Assembly: GCA_023230925.1 (NCBI GenBank)
Contig: JALNWK010000020.1
Span: 1-51,573, forward strand
Reading direction: 5' to 3'
Origin: Limnochordia bacterium
GTDB taxonomy: Bacteria > Bacillota > Limnochordia > DUMW01
DNA: 51,573 bases
The notes below the pieces were generated by a model. The model did no database searches. It had not been told where the DNA came from and was given only the letters and a program-made list of their open reading frames with translations. Shown here in pieces: positions 19,828 through 28,565 of this stretch. The position numbers were made by a program, and so were the translations under genes. Position 1 is the stretch's first letter. Each line of letters starts with the position of its first letter.

Positions 19828-20547
19828 TTATTGAGCAAAATCCTGGAGAATGAATTCGGGAGCAAACCGCCGGGTAATTGGTGCATCTTGGGCAATCTGT
19901 CCATCCTTAAGTCGGATCAACCGTTTACCGAAGGATCCGGCCCAAGGATCATGGGTCACTAACACGATAGTAGCACCACCGTCATTGAGTTTCTGCAACA
20001 ACCGCAGAATCTCATCACCCTGATCACTTGCTAGATTACCTGTGGGTTCATCGGCTAGAATTAGCGTGGGATCATTGGCCAAAGCCCGAGCGATCGCCAC
20101 CCGCTGTTGTTCACCACCGGACAACTGATTTGGATAGTGATGGAACCTGTGGGCAAGCCCCATCATATCCAGGAGTTCCTGTGCCCGCTTGGCCGATTCG
20201 CCTTTAGGTTTTCCAGCATACATCATCGGCACTTCCACATTTTCCAGGGCACTTAACTCGGGAAAAAGATTGTACCCTTGGAAAATGAAACCGAAATGGC
20301 GATTGCGGATTCTGGAAAGCTCCTTGTCACTTAGCTCCGTAATATCAACATCCTCCAGCAAATAGGCACCACTTGTTGGTTGGTCAAGGCCACCAAGTAT
20401 ATGCAACAGGGTGGATTTACCCGATCCCGAAGGACCCATTACCGATAGGAATTCGCCCCTTTGGATCGACAAATCTACCTCCGAGAGAGCTCTCACTTCC
20501 ACCTCACCACGATAGTAGCACTTGCTTACCGAATCAAGTCTGATCAT
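19828..20547 (-). CDS. MacB/LolD-type ABC transporter ATP-binding protein
   Basis: A 239-residue ATPase complete for the family: Walker A GPSGSGKST, Q-loop FQGYNLFPEL, signature LSGGEQQRVAIARAL, Walker B LILADEPTGNL and switch His in VTHDPWAG. LolD/MacB-type subunits power FtsX-like permeases. The ATG overlaps the stop of the adaptor gene (ATGA). It is the only ATPase in the operon, so it should serve both permeases. Confidence 0.96.
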   Translation of the reverse strand: MIRLDSVSKCYYRGEVEVRALSEVDLSIQRGEFLSVMGPSGSGKSTLLHILGGLDQPTSGAYLLEDVDITELSDKELSRIRNRHFGFIFQGYNLFPELSALENVEVPMMYAGKPKGESAKRAQELLDMMGLAHRFHHYPNQLSGGEQQRVAIARALANDPTLILADEPTGNLASDQGDEILRLLQKLNDGGATIVLVTHDPWAGSFGKRLIRLKDGQIAQDAPITRRFAPEFILQDFAQ

Positions 20548-21830
20548 TGCATGCGCCCTCCTTCGGGATTTACCAAAATCTCCTCATACTGTCTATATTC
20601 ATCATAGGAGCTGGTAATTACTTTCTCCCCTGCTTCGATACCCTCCAAAACCTGAACATAGTTGCCCTCCATAATCCCGAGGCGTACATCCTTTCTAAGC
20701 GCCTTATCCCCTTGGAGCACGTAGACAAACATTCTCTGACCACTCACTAGATAGGGCCCCCGGGGTAGGCATAGGCTGTTGGGATGGTTCCTGACATGGA
20801 TATCCACAATGGCACTACTACCGGGACGCAACTCCTCGGCTGAACCGTCAATCTCCACCCGTACAACCACCGTGGGGCTCTCCCCTTTGGTATCAGCAGA
20901 GGGAGCGATGTAGGTAATATGACCGGATAGTAACGCCGAGCCAACAGCGATACTACAAGTCTGTCCTTCAGATAGACGATCAGCTTGGGTGCTGGTAACC
21001 TTAATTTCAACAATCTGGTCCGTCACATCCGCAATTCGACCGATTATTTTGTTGGCTGGCACCTCTTGGTTCAGACTGACTTCCAAGCCTAGGATCCGAC
21101 CGTCTATCGGTGCGTAGACCATTAGGCCCTCAATTGCTCGTTCTATCTGCTCCAGCTCCGTCTCGGCAATCTTCACGTTTACCTCGGCATTGTCAATGCT
21201 TGCTTCAGCCCTTCGCGTCTTTACCTCTAGTTGCTTTGTGGCCTGCTCTAGATTGCGTTGGGCCTCTCCAAGAGCTTTTTGGGCATCTTGGACTTCCTTT
21301 TCGGATATGGTGCCGTACTGAAAGAGTTGCTGTAACAGATCTATCTTTTCCTGAGCATCGATGACTTTTTGTTCCCCATCACGTAGGGCCTGTTCAGCCA
21401 AAAGCAGGTCCGCTTCCGCATCATATTGGGCTGTGGCCAATTCGAACTCCATCTGATTTAGCTTTCGTAATCCTTCATCCCGCTGCTTCAGGAGTCTTGC
21501 TGACTCCATAACCAAGATCGGCTCACCCGCGAAAACATCCTGGCCCTCTTGCACCAATATCTGACCAATGACCCCTTCCGCCAACGTATGAATCTCCTTA
21601 ACCTTACGGGGCTGGAGACTTCCTACTACGCTAAAGGTCTCAGTGAAATCCCTGGTTTCTACTACGGCGTAGGAGTAGTATTCGAGAAGAAAATCCTCTT
21701 CCTTGGGTTTGAAGAAGTAATAGGTGCCTACAACGATGGCAACAAGAAAGGCTACTACGAATAGTAATAGGCCGAGTTGTGAGTTTTTACGTCGCTTCTT
21801 AGGACGTGATACGATAATCTTCTCTTCCAA
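20544..21830 (-). CDS. Efflux periplasmic adaptor (HlyD/MacA family)
   Basis: 428 residues. A basic cytoplasmic N-terminus precedes one membrane anchor (LGLLLFVVAFLVAIVVGTYY). Then comes the first half of a lipoyl domain (EGVIGQILVQEGQDVFAGEP), a long coiled-coil hairpin at about 120-235, the second lipoyl half (YAPIDGRILGLEVSLNQEV), a beta-barrel and a membrane-proximal domain (VQVLEGIEAGEKVITSSYDE). It should link the MacB-type permeases to the TolC-like ducts. The start is TTG after GAGGTGGGG. It is the first clear pump gene, 68 bp after the Phd-like gene. Confidence 0.94.
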   Translation of the reverse strand: MEEKIIVSRPKKRRKNSQLGLLLFVVAFLVAIVVGTYYFFKPKEEDFLLEYYSYAVVETRDFTETFSVVGSLQPRKVKEIHTLAEGVIGQILVQEGQDVFAGEPILVMESARLLKQRDEGLRKLNQMEFELATAQYDAEADLLLAEQALRDGEQKVIDAQEKIDLLQQLFQYGTISEKEVQDAQKALGEAQRNLEQATKQLEVKTRRAEASIDNAEVNVKIAETELEQIERAIEGLMVYAPIDGRILGLEVSLNQEVPANKIIGRIADVTDQIVEIKVTSTQADRLSEGQTCSIAVGSALLSGHITYIAPSADTKGESPTVVVRVEIDGSAEELRPGSSAIVDIHVRNHPNSLCLPRGPYLVSGQRMFVYVLQGDKALRKDVRLGIMEGNYVQVLEGIEAGEKVITSSYDEYRQYEEILVNPEGGRMQ

Positions 21831-21898
21831 GCTTCCCCACCTCTTTTTTCAAACTACGGACCGGAAGCTGATCACTGAAGATGAGCCATAAAGACCAT

Positions 21899-22180
21899 CT
21901 ATTCTTCATCCTTAGCCAGTTCTTCGAGGACCTCATCCAGTGAGACCCCTCCATCAGCAAGATCCATTGTGCCAACCATCGCACTTATTGCTTCGAGATC
22001 ATCAATCAATTCTAGGAAGTCCTCGAAGTTAAGAATAATGGCCATAGGCTTGTCCAATTCATCGTCGGCAACAGTCACGCAAACACCACGCTCAGCCACC
22101 CGGCCCATCACCTGATCAAGGCGCGTCCTAAACTGATGGTAATCTAGTTTACCAATTTCCTCAAAACGCTCTGTCCACAT
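21899..22180 (-). CDS. Small acidic protein resembling Phd/YefM antitoxins
   Basis: 93 residues from the ATG at 22180, chosen because GGAAGGG lies 9 nt upstream. The segment from LDYHQFRTRLDQVMGRVAER through KPMAIILNFEDFLELIDDLE resembles the Phd/YefM fold (N-terminal strand-helix core, then a strand ending in a PxAxL-like motif and an E-D-F/L helix). No RelE, ParE or Doc toxin gene is next to it, so it may be an orphan that regulates the efflux operon. The similarity is read by eye and is not secure. Confidence 0.55.
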   Translation of the reverse strand: MWTERFEEIGKLDYHQFRTRLDQVMGRVAERGVCVTVADDELDKPMAIILNFEDFLELIDDLEAISAMVGTMDLADGGVSLDEVLEELAKDEE

Positions 22181-22258
22181 TAATGGCATCCCTTCCATCA
22201 AGATAATATTCCGTCTTAACTAAAATACTCCTGCTCAAACCTTGGTATTCACCAAGTA

Positions 22259-22492
22259 TTACCAGAAACCCTTTCTGCTATTACGTCTGAGTGCCGCAAA
22301 TGTCATTCGGATTAGACCAAAAACCAAGATCACCATTCCGATGAAGCGTAGCATAGAAAGGATGCTCACCACAAAGGAGAGCAATGCACCAAAGGCACCG
22401 AGTATTCCCTGAGCAACGAGGGTGCCGGTAAGGATTGCTGCTCCAACTAATAAAGAGGGCAAGCCTGTGAAATTACGGAAATTCATCTTCAT
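22259..22492 (-). CDS. Small two-helix membrane protein, function unknown
   Basis: About 77 residues. A short N-terminal part is followed by two hydrophobic segments (LLVGAAILTGTLVAQGILGA and SMLRFIGMVILVFGLIRMTF) and a basic tail (RRNSRKGFW). I recognise no family. Two ATGs are possible, 22492 and 22486; the second is 6 nt after a run of six G. The frame is open further upstream, but that part is not protein-like. A TGCTACAAT extended -10 lies about 145 bp upstream, so it probably has its own transcript. Confidence 0.6.
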   Translation of the reverse strand: MKMNFRNFTGLPSLLVGAAILTGTLVAQGILGAFGALLSFVVSILSMLRFIGMVILVFGLIRMTFAALRRNSRKGFW

Positions 22493-22635
22493 CCCCCCAT
22501 TATCCTTCTTAACTACATTAATATGCTGGAGGAAGAAGAGGTGTGCAGCATAATCCTTTACTCCGTTACCGCAAACCCTACGTTTATCTAAACCTAAGTC
22601 CCGTTGATAGAACAGAATCACTAACAGCACGTTCC

Positions 22636-22644
22636 ATTGTAGCA
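22636..22644 (-). promoter_or_regulatory. Extended -10 promoter element for the small membrane protein
   Basis: The minus strand reads TATGCTACAATG here: an extended -10 (TGCTACAAT), the same 12 bases as in the rnpB promoter. No good -35 is present at 17-18 bp, as is common with extended -10 sites. A 5' UTR of roughly 140 nt would follow. The remaining gap to 22981 holds nothing I can support. Confidence 0.5.
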
Positions 22645-22981
22645 TAGAGATGTTAATTAACTGTTAAATAGGGAAGCGCGTTGGAGGAAGGAAAAACTGC
22701 AACTCTCACCAAAGCCACTCTTCCTGTATACCATAACGAGCAGCCCGTTAACTACCCACAGTTGGAGCCCTTCAAGGATCACGTACAATATCGCAGCTTC
22801 CACCTTAATCACCGTCTTTGCAGATCTCTGCCGCCCGGGACTACATCCCATGGTCTACAAGGGCAAATTACAACCGAGACAATGGTACTGGCTATTTGTT
22901 CCAAACCGAACATGAAATATGGGTTTTGCCGTTCTTAATATAACACAAATACCTACGTGATCAAAAGGTTTGTAGCTTCCA

Positions 22982-23010
22982 TTGCCAAAGGACACCCTCG
23001 GTGTTAGAAT
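22982..23010 (+). promoter_or_regulatory. Sigma-A-type promoter for the RseC-like gene
   Basis: TTGCCA (22982-22987), a 17-bp spacer and TAGAAT (23005-23010), about 30 bp ahead of the start codon. Confidence 0.65.
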
Positions 23011-23041
23011 CATCTTGAGGACATCAAGAAGGGGTTTTATC

Positions 23042-23434
23042 GTGAAGCAGAAAGCTGTCGTGGTCAAACAACTTGCCGAAGGGCAGTTGCTAGTACGGGG
23101 AGAACGGTTAGAAGCCTGTGGACACAACTGTCAGGAATGCAGTGGTTGTCCAAGCACCGTAACCTTGACTCCAGTGCTTGATACCACCGGTGCCAAACCG
23201 GGAGATCGGGTATTGATAGAACTGCCGGGAACTACCGTATTGCCGAGATTGGCCTTTGTGTTGTTTTTCCCAATGGTGCTCGGTCTAGTAGGTTATTCCC
23301 TTGGTCATTACCTGTTCACACAAAGGACTACCCTCCTTACGATATTGTTCGTCATCTTCGGTTTCCTTTGCGTTTGGATTAGGGAACATTACTATGCCGC
23401 TCCTTTAGTGGTACGGGTTGTCAGGAAGCTCTAA
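23042..23434 (+). CDS. RseC/RsxC-type SoxR-reducing family protein
   Basis: 130 residues. An N-terminal beta-rich segment with a cysteine cluster (EACGHNCQECSGCPS, around residues 26-38) is followed by a hydrophilic strand region (AKPGDRVLIELPG) and two membrane helices (LAFVLFFPMVLGLVGYSLG, LLTILFVIFGFLCVWI). This is the layout of the RseC family. In proteobacteria RseC belongs to the Rsx complex that reduces SoxR; in Bacillota it often stands alone and its role is unclear. The start is GTG, 8 nt after AAGGGG. Its stop overlaps the stop of the convergent spoVB-like gene (CTAA). Confidence 0.85.
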   Translation: MKQKAVVVKQLAEGQLLVRGERLEACGHNCQECSGCPSTVTLTPVLDTTGAKPGDRVLIELPGTTVLPRLAFVLFFPMVLGLVGYSLGHYLFTQRTTLLTILFVIFGFLCVWIREHYYAAPLVVRVVRKL

Positions 23435-25005
23435 CGGTTAAAGGGGCCGATGGCCAATAGACGTCGATACATATTTTGTCCGGAGGCCGTAGCAAGTAAC
23501 AAAAGCAGATACGTAAGAATAATCGTAATACCCGCCACGATCAAACCTGGAAGCAGGCTCTCTTTAAGTAGGGAGAATACCAGAAGACCCGCAATCCCTG
23601 CGGCTGCAGCTGCAAGGGATGGGGCTAACACCGCCCCCACCCAGTTCAGCCCTAAGGAGCAAATTCGGTTAATGCTAATCAAGTTTAATACAGCGCCCAC
23701 CGTAAAGTTGATCACTGAAGCCATCGCCGCCCCCCGGATCCCCAGAGGGGAAGCCGCGAGAAAGTAAACAGCCAGGGTATCGGCACCTAGACCACACATG
23801 TAGTTGCGCAAGGAAATCCCGGGTTTGCCCAAACCTTCGAGGATACCTTGGGATGTCTGTCTTAAATACGCGAAGGGACCACCTAAGGCAACAATTGCGG
23901 CAATCATTGCCGCTTCGGGCTGAGCATAGACTAGCTGACAGATTGGTCTCGCAAGACTCACCAAGGCCGCCACAAAAGGTAAGCCCGTGACAATGCTAGT
24001 CTCAAGTGACGACTTGATCCGGTACTGAACCATGGCCCAGTCCCCTTTCGCACAGGCAGCAGAAATGCTTGGCACCAAGTTCCGAGATAGGGAGAAGCTA
24101 ATGATATTTGGCAGAAACACAAGGGGAATGGCAACACCCATCAGTAAGCCGAATTGCTCAGTGGCTTGGGGTACGGAAAGTCCGGAGAACTGCAGTCTTG
24201 CCGGGATTAGGAGTAGGTTAAAGGTCAAACTGGCTGAACTCACCAATTTCCCTACGGCTACCGGCCACGCCAACTTCACGACCCGGTCCAAGGATACAGA
24301 TTGAATCACTCCTTTGGTCAAGGTGGCTTTCCGATCGATCAAGTACATCATACTCAGAATAAGTGCAAGAACAATCCAGCTAGCAAACATGCCGATGGCG
24401 ATGGCTTGAGCAGCAAAGACAGTATCGGCTCCTCTGGAGAAATACACTAAACCCAAGGTGACTCCGGCAAAGGTAAGCTGCTCCATTACCTGGGCAAACC
24501 CAAGACTAAGCATCAGCTTGCGTCCTTCAAAATATCCTTCAAGGAGAGTCGCTACGGGTCCGATTACCAAGCAAGGCGCCAGGGTCCAAGCTACCTTACC
24601 GGCCCGGGGATCACTAAAGGCTATCTTGGAGAAGGGACCTAAGGCAACCCACAGACCGACGATAGAAAGAAGGCTGGTAGTTAAGGTAATTCTTAGACAT
24701 TTACTGAGTAATCGATGGGCCTTTGCCGGATTATTTGTGGCAAACTCCTCCGCTACCCGCACCGATAGTGCATAGGGAATTCCCGCCGTGGCCAAGGTAA
24801 ACAATGTGACATAAACCGGAGCTGCCATTCGATATAAGCCCATCGCCTCACCGCCTGCCCAGCGAATAATGCAGGCAGAATAGACAAATCCAATGACTCG
24901 GTTAATGAAACCACTTAAGGTAAGCACCAATGAACCGCCAAGGAAGCTCTGCCCCGATGGGGCACCTTTCGTTGGGAGGAATCTAGAGATTAGTCTGCGC
25001 AACAC
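23431..25005 (-). CDS. SpoVB-like MOP-superfamily flippase
   Basis: About 524 residues with some 14 membrane segments, of the polysaccharide biosynthesis / stage V sporulation protein B group. The N-terminal motif SFLGGSLVLTLSGFINRVIG and the AVPVYVTLFT-like segment AAPVYVTLFTLATAGIPYAL are typical. SpoVB/MurJ relatives flip lipid-linked sugars, in sporulation for cortex peptidoglycan. Start choice: the GTG at 25005, 8 nt after AAAGGG; the frame remains open three codons upstream. Which flippase role it plays cannot be decided here. Confidence 0.88.
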   Translation of the reverse strand: MLRRLISRFLPTKGAPSGQSFLGGSLVLTLSGFINRVIGFVYSACIIRWAGGEAMGLYRMAAPVYVTLFTLATAGIPYALSVRVAEEFATNNPAKAHRLLSKCLRITLTTSLLSIVGLWVALGPFSKIAFSDPRAGKVAWTLAPCLVIGPVATLLEGYFEGRKLMLSLGFAQVMEQLTFAGVTLGLVYFSRGADTVFAAQAIAIGMFASWIVLALILSMMYLIDRKATLTKGVIQSVSLDRVVKLAWPVAVGKLVSSASLTFNLLLIPARLQFSGLSVPQATEQFGLLMGVAIPLVFLPNIISFSLSRNLVPSISAACAKGDWAMVQYRIKSSLETSIVTGLPFVAALVSLARPICQLVYAQPEAAMIAAIVALGGPFAYLRQTSQGILEGLGKPGISLRNYMCGLGADTLAVYFLAASPLGIRGAAMASVINFTVGAVLNLISINRICSLGLNWVGAVLAPSLAAAAAGIAGLLVFSLLKESLLPGLIVAGITIILTYLLLLLATASGQNMYRRLLAIGPFNR

Positions 25006-25095
25006 TAGGATCACCCTTTTTGTAAGAGTCCATCACCTAATTCTACTCACAGACTCCACAAAACAGAACAATGATGAACCTAAGGGCGGGGAAAT

Positions 25096-25121
25096 AGGAA
25101 AACCCCGGATCTCTCCGGGGT
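25096..25121 (-). terminator. Intrinsic terminator of rnpB
   Basis: ACCCCGG / CCGGGGT stem with a short loop, followed on the minus strand by TTTTCC, 10 nt after the rnpB 3' end. Confidence 0.85.
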
Positions 25122-25130
25122 CAAATCCTT

Positions 25131-25480
25131 GAGTAAACCTATAAGCCGGGTTCTGTCTAGGATGATCATCCATCTTGGGAACCAGTTACCTGGTTCCTCT
25201 AGCGACCTAACCCGAGGGATCGGCGGGCCACCGTCTTTGCTCCCTCCTATTTGGTCTTTCTCCTGGTGGGGTTTACCAAGCCGATTAGTCACCTAATCGC
25301 TGGTGCGCTCTTACCGCACCTTTTCACCCTTACCCCTACAAGGGGCGGTCTGCTTTCTGTGGCACTATCCTTGAGGTCACCCTCACTGGGCGTTACCCAG
25401 CACCATGCCCTATGGAGCCCGGACTTTCCTCGCTTAACGCGCGATCACCCAGTTTACTCAGGGCGTATTCCTGTATCATC
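25131..25480 (-). ncRNA. rnpB: RNase P RNA, bacterial type A
   Basis: The catalytic RNA that matures tRNA 5' ends. On the minus strand the hallmarks appear in order: GAGGAAAGTCCGGGCTCC near the 5' end (P4 5' strand region), CAGTGAGGGTGACC, GTGCCACAGAAAGCAGACCG, and the 3' conserved ACAGAACCCGGCTTAT (P4 3' strand). About 350 nt, a normal size. The 5' end is set by the promoter and the 3' end by the terminator; both are approximate to a few nt. Confidence 0.97.
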
Positions 25481-25486
25481 ACCTGC

Positions 25487-25516
25487 ATTGTAGCATATAG
25501 TCTATTCCTATGTCAA
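25487..25516 (-). promoter_or_regulatory. rnpB promoter
   Basis: TTGACA (25511-25516), an 18-bp spacer and TACAAT (25487-25492) with the TG extension. Confidence 0.85.
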
Positions 25517-25574
25517 AAATCATAGAACCATCAATAGACAGTCCTCGAGTTCCAGCAGGAACCACCTAATCTGA

Positions 25575-26696
25575 CTATTGATTATCAGTTAGATCAGAAG
25601 CCATGGTCAGTGTTTGAAGCACACTACGCTCCTTTGGAACGTAGTGGTAAACGGAGATTGCCTCATCTTGAAGATAGCAGGCTACTCGCTCCACAAAGGG
25701 TAGTTCCGTGGCCCGATGCCCAGCATCGATTAAGGCTAGACCCCTAGCTTGTGCTTCTAACGCCTCATGGTATTTGATATCACCGGTAACAAAAACATCA
25801 GCACCCTTGGATCCTGCGGTATGCACAAGGTTCCCGCCGCTTCCTGGACATATGGCTACCTTGTTAATGGGCCGTTCTAGTTGGCCGCTCACCCGGACCG
25901 TTGTGTGCAACATCTCCTCGGTGTACTCAGCCAGTTCCCTAAGAGTCATCTCCTTTGGTAGATGACCAATACGACCTATGCCAACTTCAGCACGGTTCTC
26001 CAATTTGTATACATCATAGGCTACTTCCTCATAAGGATGAGCAGCCATCATTAAGGATAAAGCCCGGTGAAGATGATGACCAGGGACAATGGTTTCCAGG
26101 CGTAGTTCATCCACCCTTTCTAAGGACCCAACAGAACCAATGTAGGGACTGGTACCTTCCAAGGGGAGGAAGGTGCCAGTCCCAAGAACTTGAAAGGTAC
26201 AATGACTGTAGTCTCCAATATGTCCTGCGCCACCCTTTATTAAGGCGTCCCTTACTTTATCTTCGCTGCCTACGGGGACATAAACGACAATCTTATACAG
26301 ATTCTGGTTTTGAGTGGTACTTAGAATCCTCACGTTCTGAAGATGGTACAGCTCGGCGACCCAGTGTCCTAGTCCTTCCCTCGCAGCGTCCATGTTAGTA
26401 TGGGCCACATATACTCCAATATCATGTTTGAGCAGTACTGATATAAGTCGACCAAGCTCTGTTGCTTGGTTGATCCTGGGTATCGGCTTAAAGATCAAAG
26501 GATGATGGGCTATGATCAAGGAACAACCCTGCTCGATTGCATACTGTACCGAGTCTGCATCTACATCCAAGGTCACAAGGAGTCTTTCGACCGGCGTTCT
26601 GGGATCACCAATGAGTAGTCCCACATTATCCCATTTCTCTGCATAGGAAATGGGCGCCAACGACTCCAGTTTCGTAGCTATATCACTAATCCTCAC
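25575..26696 (-). CDS. Nif3/YqfO-family dinuclear metal protein (GTP cyclohydrolase I type 2-like)
   Basis: 373 residues, the length of the Bacillus YqfO form, which carries a PII-like insertion in the middle (about 125-235, from YKIVVYVPVGSEDKVRDAL). Metal-site motifs: HHPLIFKP in the N-terminal half, HTNMD, and DAGHRATELPFVE near the C-terminus. The family forms toroidal hexamers; its biochemical role is unsettled and the GTP cyclohydrolase label is historical. The start is GTG, 6 nt after GAGGT. It probably shares a transcript with the PqaA-like gene upstream (15-bp gap). Confidence 0.93.
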   Translation of the reverse strand: MRISDIATKLESLAPISYAEKWDNVGLLIGDPRTPVERLLVTLDVDADSVQYAIEQGCSLIIAHHPLIFKPIPRINQATELGRLISVLLKHDIGVYVAHTNMDAAREGLGHWVAELYHLQNVRILSTTQNQNLYKIVVYVPVGSEDKVRDALIKGGAGHIGDYSHCTFQVLGTGTFLPLEGTSPYIGSVGSLERVDELRLETIVPGHHLHRALSLMMAAHPYEEVAYDVYKLENRAEVGIGRIGHLPKEMTLRELAEYTEEMLHTTVRVSGQLERPINKVAICPGSGGNLVHTAGSKGADVFVTGDIKYHEALEAQARGLALIDAGHRATELPFVERVACYLQDEAISVYHYVPKERSVLQTLTMASDLTDNQ

Positions 26697-26711
26697 GGTA
26701 TTACCTCACAT

Positions 26712-27992
26712 TCATTCAAATACGTAAACAGGTGTACACAGGATGAAACTACCCCAGGGCGTCTCATAGGTAAGCTCCCCATAGACAGCCAGGGGATCCT
26801 TCACTTTGTAAAACTCATGATACACATCCCGATCATTTGTCTGGGCGTTGACACTCATCCAATTTGTGTTGCGAAAATCCCTATTACTGCTAATACTTAA
26901 CCAGAACTTCCCTTCCTTCACCCGCTGGTCCGAATGTACCTGAAATTGGATCTGATTGCCCACCTCTTGGATCTCCCATGCTAGCTTAGGTAATTGGAGA
27001 TCCCCTACCAACACGCTTTGGGTAAAGGCAGCTAGTGTGGGAATGATTACCCTCGGATCTCCCCCGAGATCATGGCCTGCATTAGGTACATAGAGGAAAT
27101 AGGTGTCACCCACAAGATCATCCACGTAACAATGGATTGCGTCCACAGGCCAGTAGGGGTCGTTTGTACCGTTGACTATTAGCTTCGGTACACTGATTTT
27201 CTCTCTGTAGGCATAGGGGTCCACAATACTCACCAGAATCTGTCCTTCAGGGGTGTCTACGATCTCGTGCAGATTAAGAGAAGTGTAATCGCTTATCTTA
27301 AAGCTATAATCTCCCCAAGCTGCTATTTGATGCTCTAGTTGGGCAGGTAAATTGAGGTTATCGTACACAGCAGGGGTAATACCTAAGATCCGCTGATCCA
27401 CCGCTGCAGTTAACCAGGTGGTCCATCCCCGTTTAGATCCACCGCAGACCATATATCCCTTCGGTTTACGCCCTAGTTGCCCTAAGGCAAACTCATCTAC
27501 AGCATCCATCGCTCTGACCACCGCCCGGGTCATTGGTAAATGACATAGCCAAGTGGTATCCTTGGTCTTTAGAAATTGAGTCCATGTGAAAGCCAGTAGT
27601 TCATCTTCTTTCATCCCACCAAAAAGGGGCTGGTTGGGAACATCGTGTAGAATAACGACTACCTGTCGGGTAACCACTGCCGCCTCCGATAACCATTGCA
27701 GCTCAGCTGTTCCCGAGCCACTCCCGGTAACAAAGACGATCGCGCCGGTTGGTTTTCCTGGTGGTACAAGCACCCTTAGCCGATGGTTCCAGACAATATT
27801 CTGCCACCTACCGGAGGACAGATCAAGGAAATAAGCATCAACACCATTGTCTAGCTTAGTATGAGAAGTCAAGTTCCAGCGGTAATCCTCCATACCTGTC
27901 CCGACGTAATCCTCTAAGGTTTCGGCATAAGCAAAGGCACCAAGCATTAACGAGATGAGACTAGCAAGCAGTATGGTCTTTTTCAAAATCAT
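26712..27992 (-). CDS. PhoPQ-activated pathogenicity-related (PqaA) family protein, secreted
   Basis: About 426 residues. A signal peptide (KKTILLASLISLMLGAFAYA) is followed by an alpha/beta-hydrolase-like domain of the PhoPQ_related family: DYRWNLTSHTKLDNG, VFVTGSGSGT, the nucleophile-like GGSKRGWTTWL, KLIVNGTNDPYWPVDA and a late His in PNAGHDLGG. The family occurs in bacteria and Dictyostelium; its substrate is not established. I start at the ATG at 27992; a TTG three codons later has better spacing to the G-rich site. The frame is open 37 codons upstream, but that would bury the signal peptide. Confidence 0.88.
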   Translation of the reverse strand: MILKKTILLASLISLMLGAFAYAETLEDYVGTGMEDYRWNLTSHTKLDNGVDAYFLDLSSGRWQNIVWNHRLRVLVPPGKPTGAIVFVTGSGSGTAELQWLSEAAVVTRQVVVILHDVPNQPLFGGMKEDELLAFTWTQFLKTKDTTWLCHLPMTRAVVRAMDAVDEFALGQLGRKPKGYMVCGGSKRGWTTWLTAAVDQRILGITPAVYDNLNLPAQLEHQIAAWGDYSFKISDYTSLNLHEIVDTPEGQILVSIVDPYAYREKISVPKLIVNGTNDPYWPVDAIHCYVDDLVGDTYFLYVPNAGHDLGGDPRVIIPTLAAFTQSVLVGDLQLPKLAWEIQEVGNQIQFQVHSDQRVKEGKFWLSISSNRDFRNTNWMSVNAQTNDRDVYHEFYKVKDPLAVYGELTYETPWGSFILCTPVYVFE

Positions 27993-28253
27993 CCCCCGCT
28001 TTTTGGCATTTGTGTTTGTTATTTCTATTTTCTTCCGGAATAATCCTGCCAATAAGAGATTAGATTTGTGCCGTTTGAGGTGAAACTCAGGATACTCTAT
28101 CACCTATTTGGGCCATAGTGCCCTTAGGAGTTCAGCCGATGGAAATCTTTCACCACAGTTTGTTTTCGCATATGCGTCGCGGGGTTTTCGCGTATATTGA
28201 CCAGTGGGACGAAATAATGTAAAACTCCTATGTGAGCTACGGGGCGTAGGATT

Positions 28254-28274
28254 AGGGTGCTCGGAAAGCACCCT
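28254..28274. repeat. 8-bp perfect stem-loop in the gap upstream of the PqaA-like gene
   Basis: AGGGTGCT and AGCACCCT around a 5-nt loop, with no T-run on either side. The surrounding 350-bp gap (27993-28345) shows no gene I can support. Confidence 0.5.
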
Positions 28275-28345
28275 AAGATCAACAGAAGCGGGACAACCGC
28301 CATTATTTCAAGCATCGACCAGCTTACCGTGGCAACAAAACAAAA

Positions 28346-28504
28346 CTAGTCCTCAGTGATGCCAACTATACGCAAATACTGATTGAACAACCGTTCATAC
28401 TCCTTGACTGCGCTTTTCATTGTTTTCTCTTCCGCTTGTCGCCGTGCATTCTCCAATTGTCCCCTTGCTTTTTCAAGTTCACTGAGAATTCTCTCTACTT
28501 TCAT
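28346..28504 (-). CDS. 52-residue helical protein under c-di-AMP riboswitch control, possibly Spo0E-like
   Basis: The ATG at 28504 follows AGAGGAGG by 8 nt, an excellent ribosome-binding site, and lies 29 nt beyond the riboswitch terminator. The product (start MKVERILSELEKARGQLENA, end YLRIVGITED) is charged and almost entirely helical, fitting a helical hairpin. The QLENARRQA segment resembles QLENALSQA in the Spo0E-like protein at 30363, and KEYERLFNQYLRI sits where Spo0E proteins have SQELD-x2-I-x2-Y. The catalytic SQELD motif itself is absent. The reading frame is well supported by its context; the Spo0E link is only a suggestion. It was too short for ordinary gene calling. Confidence 0.72.
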   Translation of the reverse strand: MKVERILSELEKARGQLENARRQAEEKTMKSAVKEYERLFNQYLRIVGITED

Positions 28505-28532
28505 ATGGAATCCTCCTCTTACTTAATCTACA

Positions 28533-28565
28533 CAAAAAAAGACCACGTACAAAGGCTACGTGGTC
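28533..28565 (-). terminator. Riboswitch-controlled intrinsic terminator
   Basis: A 9-bp stem (GACCACGTA / TACGTGGTC, 28557-28565 and 28541-28549) followed on the minus strand by seven T. Its 5' strand ACCACG can instead pair with GTGTGGT at the 3' end of the aptamer (28576-28583), which gives an antiterminator. Confidence 0.9.

Noticed and set aside
28124..28315. 63-codon minus-strand frame with a hydrophobic start behind the riboswitch ORF
   Set aside because: No ribosome-binding site, and the stem-loop at 28254-28274 runs through it; not protein-like after the first 20 residues.
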